The notes: generated by a model from the letters alone, not told the origin. Positions 52,494-64,000 are shown, numbered from the stretch's first letter. The stretch is 64,000 nucleotides of DNA from Certhia americana (GCA_018697195.1 CM031864.1:13016809-13080808), one strand, 5' to 3'. Numbers and translations are program-made.

Positions 52494-52506
52494 TTACCAT
52501 GGCAAC
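52494..52506. promoter_or_regulatory. X-box-like (RFX) site, also - strand splice-donor-like
   Basis: TTACCATGGCAAC matches the near-palindromic RFX X-box GTTNCCATGGNAAC at all but the outermost base. On the - strand the same bases read CCATGGTAAGTAC, an ideal vertebrate splice donor (GTAAGT). Either reading could be real; no acceptor or open exon was tied to the donor. Confidence 0.3.
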
Positions 52507-53586
52507 CTCTATGTCTCACAATACACGTGCTAATTCTAAGATATCTCTATAGAGCACCTCCTTAAAGAAACATATACCACAGCACCAGTCATAGTCTAGA
52601 TTTCCACACTCACTAAGTGGCAGTAAAAGGAAAAGCCCATACAAAATCTGGAATTATAGGCTTGAGAGAAAGATGGGTAATCTTACTGTACTGTTACCAA
52701 CTCCATATGGGAACCCAGCAGTGTAATGCATGCGTGCAGTGCATTGCTGCACCTTAGGGCAGCTCACCATACAATCTTGCCAGCATTTCCCTTCTTGCCC
52801 ACTGAGATAATGCTCTTACACTTTGAAGCAGTGCTGCTTTTCCTCTGGGATCTGCTTTGGGCTGGCTGACGAATTCCGTAGGCCCCGCTTCCACTGAAGC
52901 TGTGTAAGCTTTCAATTGTACTCTTCTGTGTTTAAAGCCTGCCAGGACATGCACCTTGCCTTTGTTTCAGTGTTTGCTGCCTGGGAATTCCCTTTCTCAC
53001 CAGCCCTCATCAGATCTCACTGTTCTCAACAGGCGTTGCCCTTCTCCCTCTTCCTTATTTGAGCTTCCCATGACAACAACTATTGGCAAGGCTGATTTCC
53101 CACTCTACAGCTTACTCCTTCTCAGAGGAGAAGTATCTGTTGCCAAAATTCTTGGTCAGACCCGTGTAATTAATGAATCAAAGCCTTTGTCACGTACATG
53201 ACCTGAGGAATGAACCACATTCAAAAACATCTATGTACTGCATCCATAACTTTTAAGGATTAAGGACAATTTCAATGCAATCTGTCCGAAAGTAAAGAAA
53301 AGAAAGCATTGTGGTGATAACCTACATTTCCAGTAGCTTTAATGTAACTAGTTGCTAATCATAATCATCTTCCTCCCTTTCACTGACTAGTGAATGCATA
53401 TCAGATCTATCTTCTCATGACTGTGCAACACAGTAGTCCTCTTTGCTTGTCTGAAGCTCATTTAGGGCTAGTGCTAAAGCACACAGAATACGAAAAAAAA
53501 AAGAATGGATCACCTTTTGTAAAGTTCCGGATTTGTTGAGGATTAAGCCTCAATCACATTTCAAAGATGTTTTGCTTCTTTCATTG
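52507..53586. other. Intergenic sequence, no gene seen
   Basis: Unique DNA with a slightly GC-richer stretch at 52.74-53.10 kb that has overlapping short open frames on both strands, none recognised. Confidence 0.7.
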
Positions 53587-54180
53587 TGTCATGGTTTAAC
53601 CTCAGCTGGTGACTAAGCACCACAGAGCACCTTGCTCACCACCCCCTTCCCCTCGATGAGGTGGGGGGAGAATCAAAAGAGCAAAAGAGAAAATTTGCAG
53701 AATGATATGAAGACAATTAAATAGGGGAAACAAAAGCCACTTGCTCCAGCAAAACAACAAGAAAAAAGCATTCATTCAGCACTTCCCACGGAGACAGGGC
53801 TTCAGCCATTCCCAAGAAAGCAGGGCCTCATCATGCATGGTTACTTGAAAACACAAAAATGCCACCAGTCTGAATATGCCTCCTATTCTCTTCCTCCTAT
53901 TTCTCTCATCTTTAAATGTTGAATGGAATAATTATGGAATATCCTTGTTATCAGCTGGGGTCCTGGCTATATCTTCTCCAATTCCTTGTGCCCCCCCCAG
54001 CCCCTTCACTGGTGGGGTGATGTGAGGAGCACAAAAGTCTTTGACACTGTGTAAGCCCTACTTAGCAATTACTGAAACATCCCTGTCTTATCAACACTGT
54101 TTCCAATATAAACCCCAAATAGAGCCCCACACTAGATTACTATAGAGAAGGTTAACACCACCTCTTTCCAAACCAGCACA
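53587..54180 (-). mobile_element. Solo LTR of an avian endogenous retrovirus
   Basis: A 594-base element starts TGTCATGGTTTAACC and ends AACCAGCACA. The ends are TG...CA, and the first 11 bases match the reverse complement of the last 11 at 9 positions. The wording agrees with an LTR family I know from bird genomes (GACTAAGCACCACAGAGC, CCTTGTGCCCCCCCCAGC, GACACTGTGTAAGCCCTACT, TTATCAACACTG). Known copies are read in the opposite direction: on the - strand a TATA-like ATTTAAAG lies at 53910-53918 and a decayed ATTAAA-type signal near 53714-53722. No gag, pol or env remnant flanks it, so it is a solo LTR left by recombination. The flanks ATTG and CTTG agree at 3 of 4 bases, a poor target duplication. 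Confidence 0.88.
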
Positions 54181-57100
54181 CTTGCCTCTCCCTAGTAACA
54201 AGGAAACAAATACTTTATTAGTCTCTGTCTTTAAACACAGAATATATACGGTTTTCTGCTAGTAAGCACTTCAGAGGCACATACTATGGGAAAATGTATA
54301 TGAACTACCAATTGAAATAATTTATAGTCATAAACAATGTCCCAGAAGTCTCTTTCTTTTGCAACACTTGCAACAGGTGCAGTCCCATTGTTTTTGGTAG
54401 GAAAATACCTGTTAGGTTTAAGGAAGCACAAACCAGCACTGCCCTGGGAGGAGCAGCTGCTTTAAAAATTGCAACTGATGAATGCATGGCCACATTTGAT
54501 ACTGTCACCTGACATCAACAGAGCACAATGAAACAGCACCAACTAAAATTTCAAATTTATGCAGATTTTGTTGGGTTTTTTTGGTTGTTTTTTTTTTTTT
54601 TTTAGCTGTAAGGAAGTGTAAAGTTTAACTCACATTTCTGAGGTAGTATCAGGCTCCCAAAAGTAGCAGCAAAAGCACATCCAATTCATGTTGCTCATCC
54701 AACACTCATAAGAGGGGCAACAATCCCACTTAAATCTTCTGTCCTGGAAGTTTCCCAAAATGTGAATAAACAGCAAGCTGTCTGGCTTCTCCTGTAGGTA
54801 ATGAGCCTTGCTAGCCACCTGGCAGCTTATCACCAGCTTCCTCATGTCAATTGTGAGGGACCAGCACCCACATTTTGGATGAAGATGGGCTCAGCCAGCA
54901 ATAAAAAGTTTTCTTTTCTTTCCTCGCCCTTGCCCCTTCCCCTCACTGTTTTTCCCCACATCAGATTAGACTACCTAAAATACAGAATAAAATTATGTAA
55001 TCTGGGTTGAATTCCAGACAAATGCTCTTGATCTCTTTCTACAGGTTTACTTCACCCCATTGCTTGTCTTGATGCTCTAAGGACATCTTCAGAGGAAAGG
55101 AAAAGATTTTCCTGCCAGATGAGAAATGCACAATTCACTACGTAATGCAAACTGTGCATTCGGAACTCTAATCTAACAAAGGAAAAGTTTTGAAGATGTT
55201 TGGTATGAGTGTTCTGTACTAAAAGTATAGTGCAACTCTTCCCACTCAAGGGAGGAACAGAACTGAGCTGCCTTTCCACATGATGGATGTGAGTGATTTT
55301 CATGAGCAAGCTACAGTGTCCTTTTTGTATTACAACTCTAGGATCCTGAGAGGGGAATGTAGCTAAAAGCATCAATTTTGATACAAATCCTTTATGGTCT
55401 TTGAATTGGACACTGCCACTTTAATAAGCCACACCTGGTTAAGATTCGTGTTCTGCTGAATTCCTCCTGCTGTAATGAGCCCTGAACATCAGGCTGAGGC
55501 TGTGATCAAGACAATACAATTAATCACCAGACCGTGCACAATTTCAGTAACATGAAAATTGCACGCAGTTAGATTTTCTAAGTAAAACTAATATTTCATG
55601 CAGGGGAAAGGGTGAAGTTTCAGTGCATAACAAAAAAGAATTTCGGAGGTTTAAAAAAACCTGGCAGTCAGCAGGGCCACGTGAAGGTGAATGCATAAAT
55701 CAAATAACTATACCATCTGTTACAGAAAACTTAACGGGAATTAAGTGGCCCATATTTTCTAAAAATATCTTCCTTCACAGTATGCAGAAGCACTGAATAT
55801 CTAAGGAGGAATACTGGAATTGGACTTTAATTAGGAAACTTTGAGTTTTGAATACAACATGAGCTTAGTCAAACTATCGGGAAGATAAGCTTATTAGGAG
55901 AGAAATAGGAATGAATATTTGCATGGTAAAAAGATAGATCTTTCCAGTGGGAGGAAGAGTGGGGATTAAAATCATGTAGTGGCCCCATTTTCAGTATTTT
56001 TTCAGCTGCAGCTTAAGAAGTCATAGAGAGACACAAACAGTGACAGACAGTCCAGGGCCAACTTCTGGGAGATTTTCTATTCTGATGTTATCTAAACTAG
56101 ACTGGTCATTTCAGCATCTTGAAAATTCACAATCAGCAAGTTTCCCGTGTATTTGAAAGTATGTTTCCATGCAGCAGTTGTTTCTGCCTAATTGCAGTAT
56201 TCACCAGAAATCCATTCAGAGTGCAGAGACAAAATGTAATTGTCATCTCTTTCCAGGCTCATCCCCAATGACAGCTAGTGGGAAGGCACAACTTCTGGAA
56301 AGCACTGATAGCTCCTTTCTTTTTTTTCTCATGTGATGGGGAAAACCAACAGACCCCATCAAAAGAGAAGTGTGGTAATTTATTTTCTCTACCATTAGGT
56401 TATAAAATCTTCAAGGGCCTTTTTTTTCTTTTTTTTTTTTCCCCAAGTGTTTGCACATCTCTAATCAAGGAATCTAAAAGTCCCATCGGCACAAAAATAA
56501 CAAAGGTTAAAAAAAGTAAAACTAAAATCTTTATATATGAGTGGAACAACAAACACAGACTTCCTTAGAGAGGAGGTCCAAGAGTTGATATAAAAACCTA
56601 AGGAGCCTAGATTAAATGTAATGCTATAACTAAATGTTTAAGGAAAAAAACCAATTTCAGATGATGCAATTGAGAAGGGAGAAAGTAGAAGACTAAAAGG
56701 AGTGACACAGAAAAGGCAAAGTGACACACAGACAGACTATAAACAAAATGCAATTTTAAAAGTAGCAAAGTAAAATAAAAGTTTCCAATTTCTTGCACCA
56801 CCACTTTCAATTTCTTCTTTTCTTCCTCCTCAATCTTACCTTCTATACAGATACACTCAACTCTCTTGGGAAAGATCTCCTATTATATATTTTTGCAGTG
56901 TCTAACAAAATAGAGCCTTTCTCTCAACTTGTGCCTCTTTATATTATTGTATCACAAACAGTGAAGAGCAGTAATGGTAGTAGTTGGGAAAGCTGCTCAA
57001 TAACTTTTCACCTTAACATTTTTAACAGCAAGTGGCAGTTCTGTGACACTGACACAGTGCAACTAGGCCAATGACATTCAGTTTTGCTGTCAGAAAAACT

Positions 57101-58300
57101 GGAAGAGAATACCACGTTAAATCCCAATTCATCCAAAATAAAAATTCTTGCTACCTGATCTAGGTACTACCTGAACTGATCCAAAACACTTCAGAAACTG
57201 CATTTCGTAACCTGCATATGAATTCAGGGGAATTCATCTTTTAAATAGCATAATCCATTTGCCACTCAGCAGCTTTGGCTTATTTGAAGTCCAACTAGTC
57301 TGTAAGAAACCAAACCAAAAACTATTATAGGGCCACACAGTTTAGGATTGAGCTGACTTTAAACCTGATCTTTTCCAATGAAGAAAAATTCCCAACCTTT
57401 AAAAATCTATGAAAAAAAATTGAACATTTTAATTGTTTCAAGATAACAACCCAAAGTGTATGTATTAGGGATTGTTCACAGAGCAATTAATTTTTGCTAA
57501 TTGCCATTACTGAATAACCATTATTACATAGTATCAATAACCTCATTTTGTGGTTCCCACACTGAAAGGGACAAGGAGTGACCACCTACCATGGTAGGGA
57601 AGAAAGGAAAGAGGTAATTCTTCAGAAGTTAGAAAACAATGTTGGAAAGTACTACAAAACAGACTGTCAATGAAAGGAATAGGTGAAGCATATTTTGGTG
57701 CTGTTCAATGCTGTAAAGAGTATGCAAAGGATATTTTGAATATGCATACTTCTAGAAATTACTGAAAAATGTTTTATTTGTGTGTGCATTTCTGGAAATG
57801 GGAAATAGCAGGAACAGAACTGTGCTGTAATTAAAATGGCTCAATAAATGGCTCCATAAAGCATATGTGGGCAGAGAAAAAAGGGATTTAATTTTTCTTC
57901 TGTGTGCCTGGAGAAAGGCTGTATTCTCTTTTAAAATATAATACAATTCATAGAAATTAATATTTTAAATATATATAAGAAATTAATGTATGCATGAGAG
58001 AAATCACAACAATAAAAATTTTATTTGTGGGGTTTTTTGGAAGTCCTTGTAGCAACTCTTTGTCATCTAATGCCTCACTCTGTCTCTGATAATTCACATT
58101 AAATACTCTAAAAATCTTAATTGTTGATAAGAAATTAACTGATTTTGATTGATCTGATTTAGGTAATACATTCCTCGTGTTGTCCATGGCTAGAAGTTCA
58201 AGAGAGGCAGCACAGGCAGTTAACAATGAGGACCATCCATGTGTGCACTAGTGTCCAGATAAGCTCGTGCTAGTCCTGAAGAAGGAAGCTCATGTTCAGG
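54181..58300. other. Intergenic sequence, no gene seen
   Basis: Unique AT-rich DNA with T tracts at 54588-54603 and 56421-56440. Around 55.38-55.72 kb the sequence has TAATCA and an imperfect hairpin (55534-55564), and looks constrained rather than repetitive, but this cannot be tested here. Open frames reach 107 codons (55052-55375, -), unrecognised. Confidence 0.68.
54588..54603. repeat. T16 homopolymer
   Basis: Sixteen T following TTGGTTG, ending in TTTAG. Could act as a polypyrimidine tract, but the following sequence is not an open exon. Confidence 0.85.
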
Positions 58301-58660
58301 AGTGGCTTGCTGGGAAATGCCACTGAGTGCTCAGGAGCTTGGTGACCATAAGGACAAAGCAGGAAGCTGCTCACCTCACCCCAAAGCCTGCAGCTGCTCA
58401 GGCAGGGTGAAGCTGAAGCCCCCCTTGGCCCTGACCAGAGGCACTCTGACTTTCCCTGGCTGTGAACGATTTACCAAGAGGTCTTAGAGCCCTGCTGGGT
58501 TGGGGTCCTGGGCTGAGGGGATGCATGGGGCAGGTGGGGTGCTGGCTCAGACACAGCACAGTCTGCACTGCAGGGCTCCTTGCACTGGGTCCTTCCACCA
58601 CCCTCAGTACAGACAGAACATCTGGCCCCTTGGAAGGGGATGCTGCCAAGGGCTACACTC
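58301..58660. other. GC-rich, CpG-poor segment
   Basis: Abrupt local rise in GC; 58501-58560 has 40 G or C of 60. Yet 58381-58660 contains only one CpG (in GAACGATT, near 58467). GC-rich DNA with no CpG fits methylated germline DNA or an old GC-rich repeat, not a CpG island. Several overlapping frames are open on both strands simply because stop codons are rare in GC-rich DNA; none resembles a known protein. It could be an unidentified LTR or repeat. Confidence 0.6.
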
Positions 58661-59552
58661 AGGGAGGAAAACTAAACATATTTTCAAGACTAAGTCAAGA
58701 GTGGGTTATAGCAATGCCCCTGGCTCTGAGGCATGTGCACTGACACACACATGTTTGTTCGTGCACACAGAGTTTATTTAAAAGTTTTATTGTTGGCATT
58801 GTAATTAGGCCCCCAAACATCCCCTGTGTATATATCAAATTAAGCTCCAGTAACCAGGGACTTTCTAGCAATATATACTACGGTTGAATTCCTGTAATTC
58901 TCATATTAAAATATTTTACCATAACAACTTGTTATGTTATATATTTAAATATATAGCTGTTACATTGCTAGTGCTCACTGAGTGTTATTGCTACCTCTTT
59001 CCAAGAGAGAGCAGTAGTGAATTGTACTATCATTACACTGGATAGCTTTACTCAAACACACTCAATTTACATTTTCGACTCTGTAACCTTTCAACCTATT
59101 GACCATGAAAAATGCTCCAACATAACGTGACACATATAAATGTTTAAAGTCCAAAGGGTAATTATCTATATTCATAGTTAAAACTCTGCCTTGATTTCAC
59201 AATAGAAACCATATGTTCACTCAAAACACTTTCAATAGGCTAAATAGCACCCAGATTAACCCTGAGTTAGTTTACTGGTTAAAATAATAGCAGCATCTTC
59301 TTCTAATTCAGTAGTTCATTTATCATTTTTGATCAAGGCACTGAATGTGAACTTTCAATATTTGAAAGCTTAACTTGAAAAGTAAACTGCATGGTAGAAA
59401 CTCACTGATTCTTGAATTTTATATTTAACACCATTTAATGTGCCTGATAACAGTTCAAAATATGTTATTTGGCTCCAAGTAGAATCCTGTGTTGCCTCAA
59501 ATTTAATAGACTAATTTTCTCTCCCAGAAGAGAATGGCAATGACTTTCTGAC
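58661..59552. other. Intergenic sequence, no gene seen
   Basis: AT-rich unique DNA including an exact 18-bp AT palindrome (58938-58955). Confidence 0.72.
58938..58955. repeat. 18-bp AT palindrome
   Basis: TATATATTTAAATATATA is its own reverse complement. AT palindromes are slippage- and cruciform-prone; no further meaning is claimed. Confidence 0.85.
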
Positions 59553-59588
59553 TTTTTTTTTTTTGTTTTTTTTTTTTTTCTCCCACAG
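59553..59588 (+). repeat. Poly-T tract ending in acceptor-like CCCACAG
   Basis: T12, G, T14, then CTCCCACAG. On the + strand this looks like a very strong 3' splice site. The following bases (AACAGTGCTTAACAG) contain early stops in all frames, so any exon would be non-coding. It is also simply a homopolymer tract. Confidence 0.6.
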
Positions 59589-61933
59589 AACAGTGCTTAA
59601 CAGAATGCCGTTTAGAACAAATCTTGACTATTATCTTTTATGAAAAATAACTTTTTCCCAAATGACTTCCAGGAAGTATGAAAAGCCTAGAGCACAAGCT
59701 CTGTAATACACTTGCAAGGCCTTTGCAACAACAGTAAGAAAAATCTAGCAATGAAAGGTATACTAAATGGGACCTCATCTAGGTTTTGAAATAAGCAAAC
59801 TATTAAGATCCATATTTCCTTATCTTATATCTAGTAAGATAAGAAAAGATCATTTTGAGCCTTTGAAATCACTGCAGCAGAAAATTACAAACAAAAACCA
59901 AAATTGTATATTACAGGAGTAATGACAAGTCAAAGGAAAGAGACATACTTAAAAAAATAGCAAACAGGCAAATTCCTTTTCAGTGAGTGCCAACTCTCTG
60001 CACATTAAACTGGTTAAAAGCTCCTTCTCTCCCTGCTTGTCATGTCATTGTTCCCTGTCAGGCAGCAGAGAACACCTCCAGCTAGTACATGATATACAGG
60101 ATGCTTCATCAAAAAAGGTATTCTCTGTCTTTGAATTTGAATTGACACTTTCCTTATGTATATTATAAAAGCCCTGTGGAAATGGCAGTGGACTACGGTG
60201 CAAAAAAAACCCTGTGAATTTTACAGAAAGCTTGCTGGAATGCTGGTCTCATTTCAAAAGGATATTATTACATGTGAACCTGATTGCCTTAAATATGCAC
60301 AGGTACAGCTATGAAAAAAACCCAGAAAATAAATCTGTCTGGTCTTCAGCTGAGCTTCAGCTTTATGCAGTAAAATCGAGTTCGTGTGCATACAAGGTGT
60401 TTTGTTCCACCTCTCCTGCCTTGGAACAGAAAATCATTCTCCTTCAGGGAAAGTCTGAGGCCATGTATTTGGTTTATTAGAATAGAAGTGTTATCCCTCA
60501 TAAATTTGGAATCTTCCCTTGAACTGTTGCCATTCTAAAATGTTGTAATTTTACATCCATCATTGCATGATATGCCCTAAACAAGTCAGCGGAACCATTC
60601 ACCCTTAGAAAAGCTAGCACTCAACCAATTTACTCACTCTGCAAGAGTCTTTATACAGTTCTCCTGTACACCTTTGCCATCATTTATGCATCATTTACCA
60701 TAAAGTTAAGAACTGCTAATAAATCCCTTATACTGGATGCTGTAAGAAAACCAGAAAGGTTTTTCATATTTAATATCACAATGACTCTGTAGCCTTCATT
60801 TTATCATATTGTAGATAATTTCTGGAAAAGTCCTACTTCCATCCCAGTGCTGTTTATCAGAATTCTTTCTGTGTGTCATCATATCAACATACATGCTGAG
60901 CATTTGTGTTTCTATGACACCTATTTTACAAAATCAGTCCAAGTTAATACAGGTACAGGCTGCATTTAATTACAATTTAGATTGTATGAATTTTGAAGAG
61001 GACTATGAATCTGTCAGAATTGCTTACTGTGTTTGCAGACCTCAGGATTTCAAAAGTTCAAGTTGAAAGGGTGTTTCCTTTTCTCAGTCTGCAGTGAAAT
61101 TATAACAGGTGCTCCCAAATTTGAAATTCGTGGTGCCACTGGAAGAGAATGGGATGGAGGAATGCATAGCAATAGAGTAGGTGTCCATAATAAATATTAA
61201 TAAATACATCAATACCTGTCTCTTCCCACATCAAACACTTGTATTCCTGGTCTGTCCTCAGGGAGAAGGTTGAGCAGGGTACAGAAAGCGCGGATCTTCC
61301 CTTTGGAATCTGTGGTGGCATTCCTAAAGGCTGGGAGCTGCTGCCATGCCAGTTCAAGTTCATTCTTGTGACAGGGACATCTGATCCTGCTGAGCTGCAG
61401 AACCTCTTAATTTGTAAAAGTGAAAGAACATTTTGTGCACTTTTCATTACATTTTAAGCTGAGGCAAAAGTGGCTAACAAAGCCAAGTGAGGAGTCATTA
61501 AATTTTCCTTGTCAGAGACTCAACCAGTGAAGAAATGACAATGCTAATGTTGATCAAGTGAAATATCTGCAGATTAATAGATTCCTGGCTGTTAATGAAT
61601 AAAGTGATAAGAAAAGAGAGGCTGTTGGAAAAGAAGGAGAGCAGTATTTCCTATTGAAAAAGGCTGTGACCAAATTTTTTACAGACAAAAAGACAGCAGA
61701 GAGATTTCAACATCATTGTTGTGTAAATGGTGGAATTACACTTTTCTTATTGAATACTATTTAACTGGCTACTTTCCTTCCTGATTTTGCTCTTATTTTA
61801 CATCTGAATCCTTCTGACCATATATTTGAGCTTAAATTTGACACACTGAGATACCTAGCAATTCTAACATACATCAAATACTCTGGCAAGTTTGATACTT
61901 TCCAGTCATTCTCTTTAATTTTATTGGGTTTTC
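59589..61933. other. Intergenic sequence, no gene seen
   Basis: Unique AT-rich DNA. An open frame of 115 codons (61100-61447, -) is unrecognised. No RNA gene or transposon seen. Confidence 0.72.
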
Positions 61934-61957
61934 TTTGTTTGTCTGGTTTGTTTGTTT

Positions 61958-61991
<34 letters not shown>
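61934..61991. repeat. (GTTT)n followed by T33
   Basis: An irregular GTTT-rich stretch leads into 33 uninterrupted T (61959-61991), the longest homopolymer in the window. Read on the - strand this is A33 followed by CAAACAAACAAACC, the usual form of an expanded and mutated poly-A tail, but the - strand sequence before it is not a recognised retroelement. Confidence 0.9.
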
Positions 61992-61997
<6 letters not shown>

Positions 61998-63839
61998 AGT
62001 TTGGGATTTTTTGTAGGCTTGGCCCTCAGAAGGACATACACCTGCCTCTGAGTAAATAAACTGAGTCATGACTTCCAGGACAAAAACTTCAGTGATTAAT
62101 GTAAGTAGAAGGTAATTGCTACGCTTCCTGCAATTTTCTTGTAGACAAACTTCCTCCTTTCTTCCAGTAGCTTTTCAGCAAATATTTGTCAATGATACAA
62201 AACATGTTTGTAGAATCTCTTAATATCAGAGGACAATAAGATTAAGGAGGGCTGACTCAGCTGTGTTCAAATCTGTGAAACCTGCTCTTATCTGCTCTTT
62301 TGTAAAAGTCAATTAATACAAAGCCCTTTTTGTTAATTGTTCACATTTATCTTTACTGTCTTTCATTCCTTTTCATTTTTATTATTGTTAAGGGTATATT
62401 TTTAAATAATAGTTCATCATTGTTATAATTCTCAATTGTTATTAATATAATCTTTTTTCTATTGAAAGGACTTTCTCATTAGAAATTTTAGGAACACTTT
62501 AAATCTTTTTTGTTCTCGCAGCCCCTAAACATTTCTTTTTTATTCTTTTCTTTTACAACTTTTGCTCTGTTGTTAGAGCGTAATCTCATCTACTTAACTT
62601 CTAATTCAGTATTTTTATGTTGTACCAAACTTCAGGTTCTTTCTTGTGACAACACATTGGTTGATTCTTTGATTAAGAGCTGTAGAAAAGAGGGAGATTT
62701 TATTATCTCTCATTGGCATTTTCAATGCATTTTATTAATCAGAAATCAAATTCTGTATCCTCTGGAGTCCATTGATATGGGCTTTGAAATTACCAAGAAC
62801 TTAGGTTAGATGTTTGAATATAAATATTCTTATTTGTATTTGTATTCTACAATGGATCCATCATTTGCCATACTTAATTTAAAAAGCTTATGAAATTTGG
62901 CTCCAGCACATTCCTTTATTTTCATATGCTCAGGCAAATCCATCCTCACAGTAAGAATTAGATCTAGGGCAGTTTTGCCTTTTTTTTGCAAATGATGAAA
63001 TTCTCTCTTTGACACAGCATGCTTGGATATATCTGTTTCCCAACAGATTTATGAGCAGCTAAAATCCCCCATGAAGAAAGCATCTTCTAGCCAAGAATTT
63101 TCTGTACCCTGCTGTCCTTATGTTTGACTGGCTAGTAGCTGATACCCAACATTTTTCAGTTTTGCTTTCTAGTTCCCTGTATCACTGTTGTTGATTACTT
63201 TGAGCAACCTTGCATGAAAAGATGTGTGTGCATTGATTAGCCACGTTGCTGCAAGTAGCACCATCTGACTGGCTTTACCTGCATACCATAACATACTCTC
63301 AAGATTTCTAATGAATGTGCTGGAATTTGAAGGCTTGATCTGTGCTACATTGATGTGATTTACCATGCTGCCTTTGTGATTGATACGCATTATTGGCAAC
63401 TTGGAGAATGAAACAGTGTACAGAAATGATGAAAATAGCTATTTAACTGTGAATAAAATGAATAGCTAGAGTGGATTTCCTGAACTTCTTCTACAGGTGT
63501 CATAATAATGAGATTTTGGCCTGGATTTGGATGGCTTCAGTTCCCCATAAACTCCTTAATCTGATACTTCCCACTGGTTTCAGGTGCCCTGAAGGCCCCA
63601 AAGCAGCGAGTAGGGAACACAGGTAGAGGAATCCAGGCTAGCTAAATTTGGGTTGTGCATGTTCATGTGGCACATCACAGCTGTGTTTGCACAAGGAGGA
63701 CAGCCAAGACCTACACCCATAGATTCATCCCACTGATGGACAGCAGGGTAGTCATGCAGTCACCTAAGCAAAAAGCTTCACACCTGTGCATATAGAGTCA
63801 CTCAAATTCCCTTTCTACTAATGGCAAACTGTGCTTGAC
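61992..63839. other. Intergenic sequence, no gene seen
   Basis: Very AT-rich to 63.0 kb. Open frames under 100 codons are unrecognised. Confidence 0.72.
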
Positions 63840-63925
63840 AATTTTATAGCTGAAAAATTCAGTGGGACTGGCAAAGGAGGTACTTTGTCTAAAGGTCTGA
63901 CAGGATTGATTTGAATCCCATTACA
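63840..63925 (+). mobile_element. MIR/core-SINE-like relic
   Basis: ATTTTATAGCTGAAAAATTC, then TACTTTGTCTAAAGGTCTG, ACAGG and GATTTGAATCCC follow in the same order and spacing as the well-known CORE-SINE/MIR wording (ATTTTACAGATGAGGAAAC, GACTTGCCCAAGGTCACACAG, GGATTCGAACCC). Very decayed, as expected for an element older than the bird-mammal split. Chance resemblance is possible, since only three anchors match well. Confidence 0.4.
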
Positions 63926-63968
63926 CCTCACATGTGTCCATGTTTTAGTTTGTGACTCTTTAGAAAGC

Positions 63969-63983
63969 ATCATTATTATTATT
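63969..63983. repeat. (ATT)n microsatellite
   Basis: About five ATT units near the right edge of the window. Confidence 0.85.
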
Positions 63984-64000
63984 GCAGACAATTTCTTAAA

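Noticed and set aside
54639..54648. TGAGGTAGTA, identical to the first ten bases of let-7
   Set aside because: The following bases do not continue as let-7, and no complementary arm is present nearby to form a precursor hairpin.

Overview
This 64-kb window reads as intergenic (or deep intronic) DNA from a bird. The evidence is: AT-rich sequence with sparse CpG; two recognisable 3' ends of CR1 LINEs, one with the ATTCTATGATTCT-type tail; one solo LTR of a TGTCATGGTTTAACC...CA family that I recognise from bird genomes (common in songbirds and other Neoaves); and low overall repeat density. I found no protein-coding gene, tRNA, rRNA, snRNA or CRISPR array. The open frames are short (the longest gap-free one is 159 codons), carry no domain I recognise, and are about what chance gives at this base composition and length. 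The species cannot be fixed from the sequence alone.

Layout. 1-10.9 kb: unique AT-rich DNA with an old hairpin-shaped repeat near 2.0 kb and an unusually CpG-dense pocket with an adjacent 10-bp hairpin at 6.2-6.4 kb. 10.9-11.3 kb: old CR1 3' end, + strand. 14.5 kb: possible older CR1 tail, - strand. 16.16-16.56 kb: a 400-base assembly gap running into a (GGAAA)n array. 17-43 kb: unique DNA with small hairpins, short tandem duplications, poly-T runs and one more weak copy of the 2.0-kb repeat. 43.66-44.18 kb: a better preserved CR1 3' end, + strand. 44-53.5 kb: unique DNA, including an RFX-type X-box-like site that on the other strand reads as a splice donor (52.5 kb). 53.59-54.18 kb: solo LTR, - strand by its inner signals. 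54-64 kb: unique DNA with a GC-rich but CpG-poor island (58.3-58.66 kb), long T tracts (59.55 and 61.95 kb), and a MIR/core-SINE-like relic at the right end.

No genes can be seen working together here. If the window has a function it is probably regulatory: the best candidates are the CpG pocket at 6.2 kb and several TAAT-rich homeodomain-type motif clusters (1.15, 13.73 and 30.15 kb). These are inferences that need cross-species alignment. I did not find a new biological system, and I say so rather than stretch weak signals.
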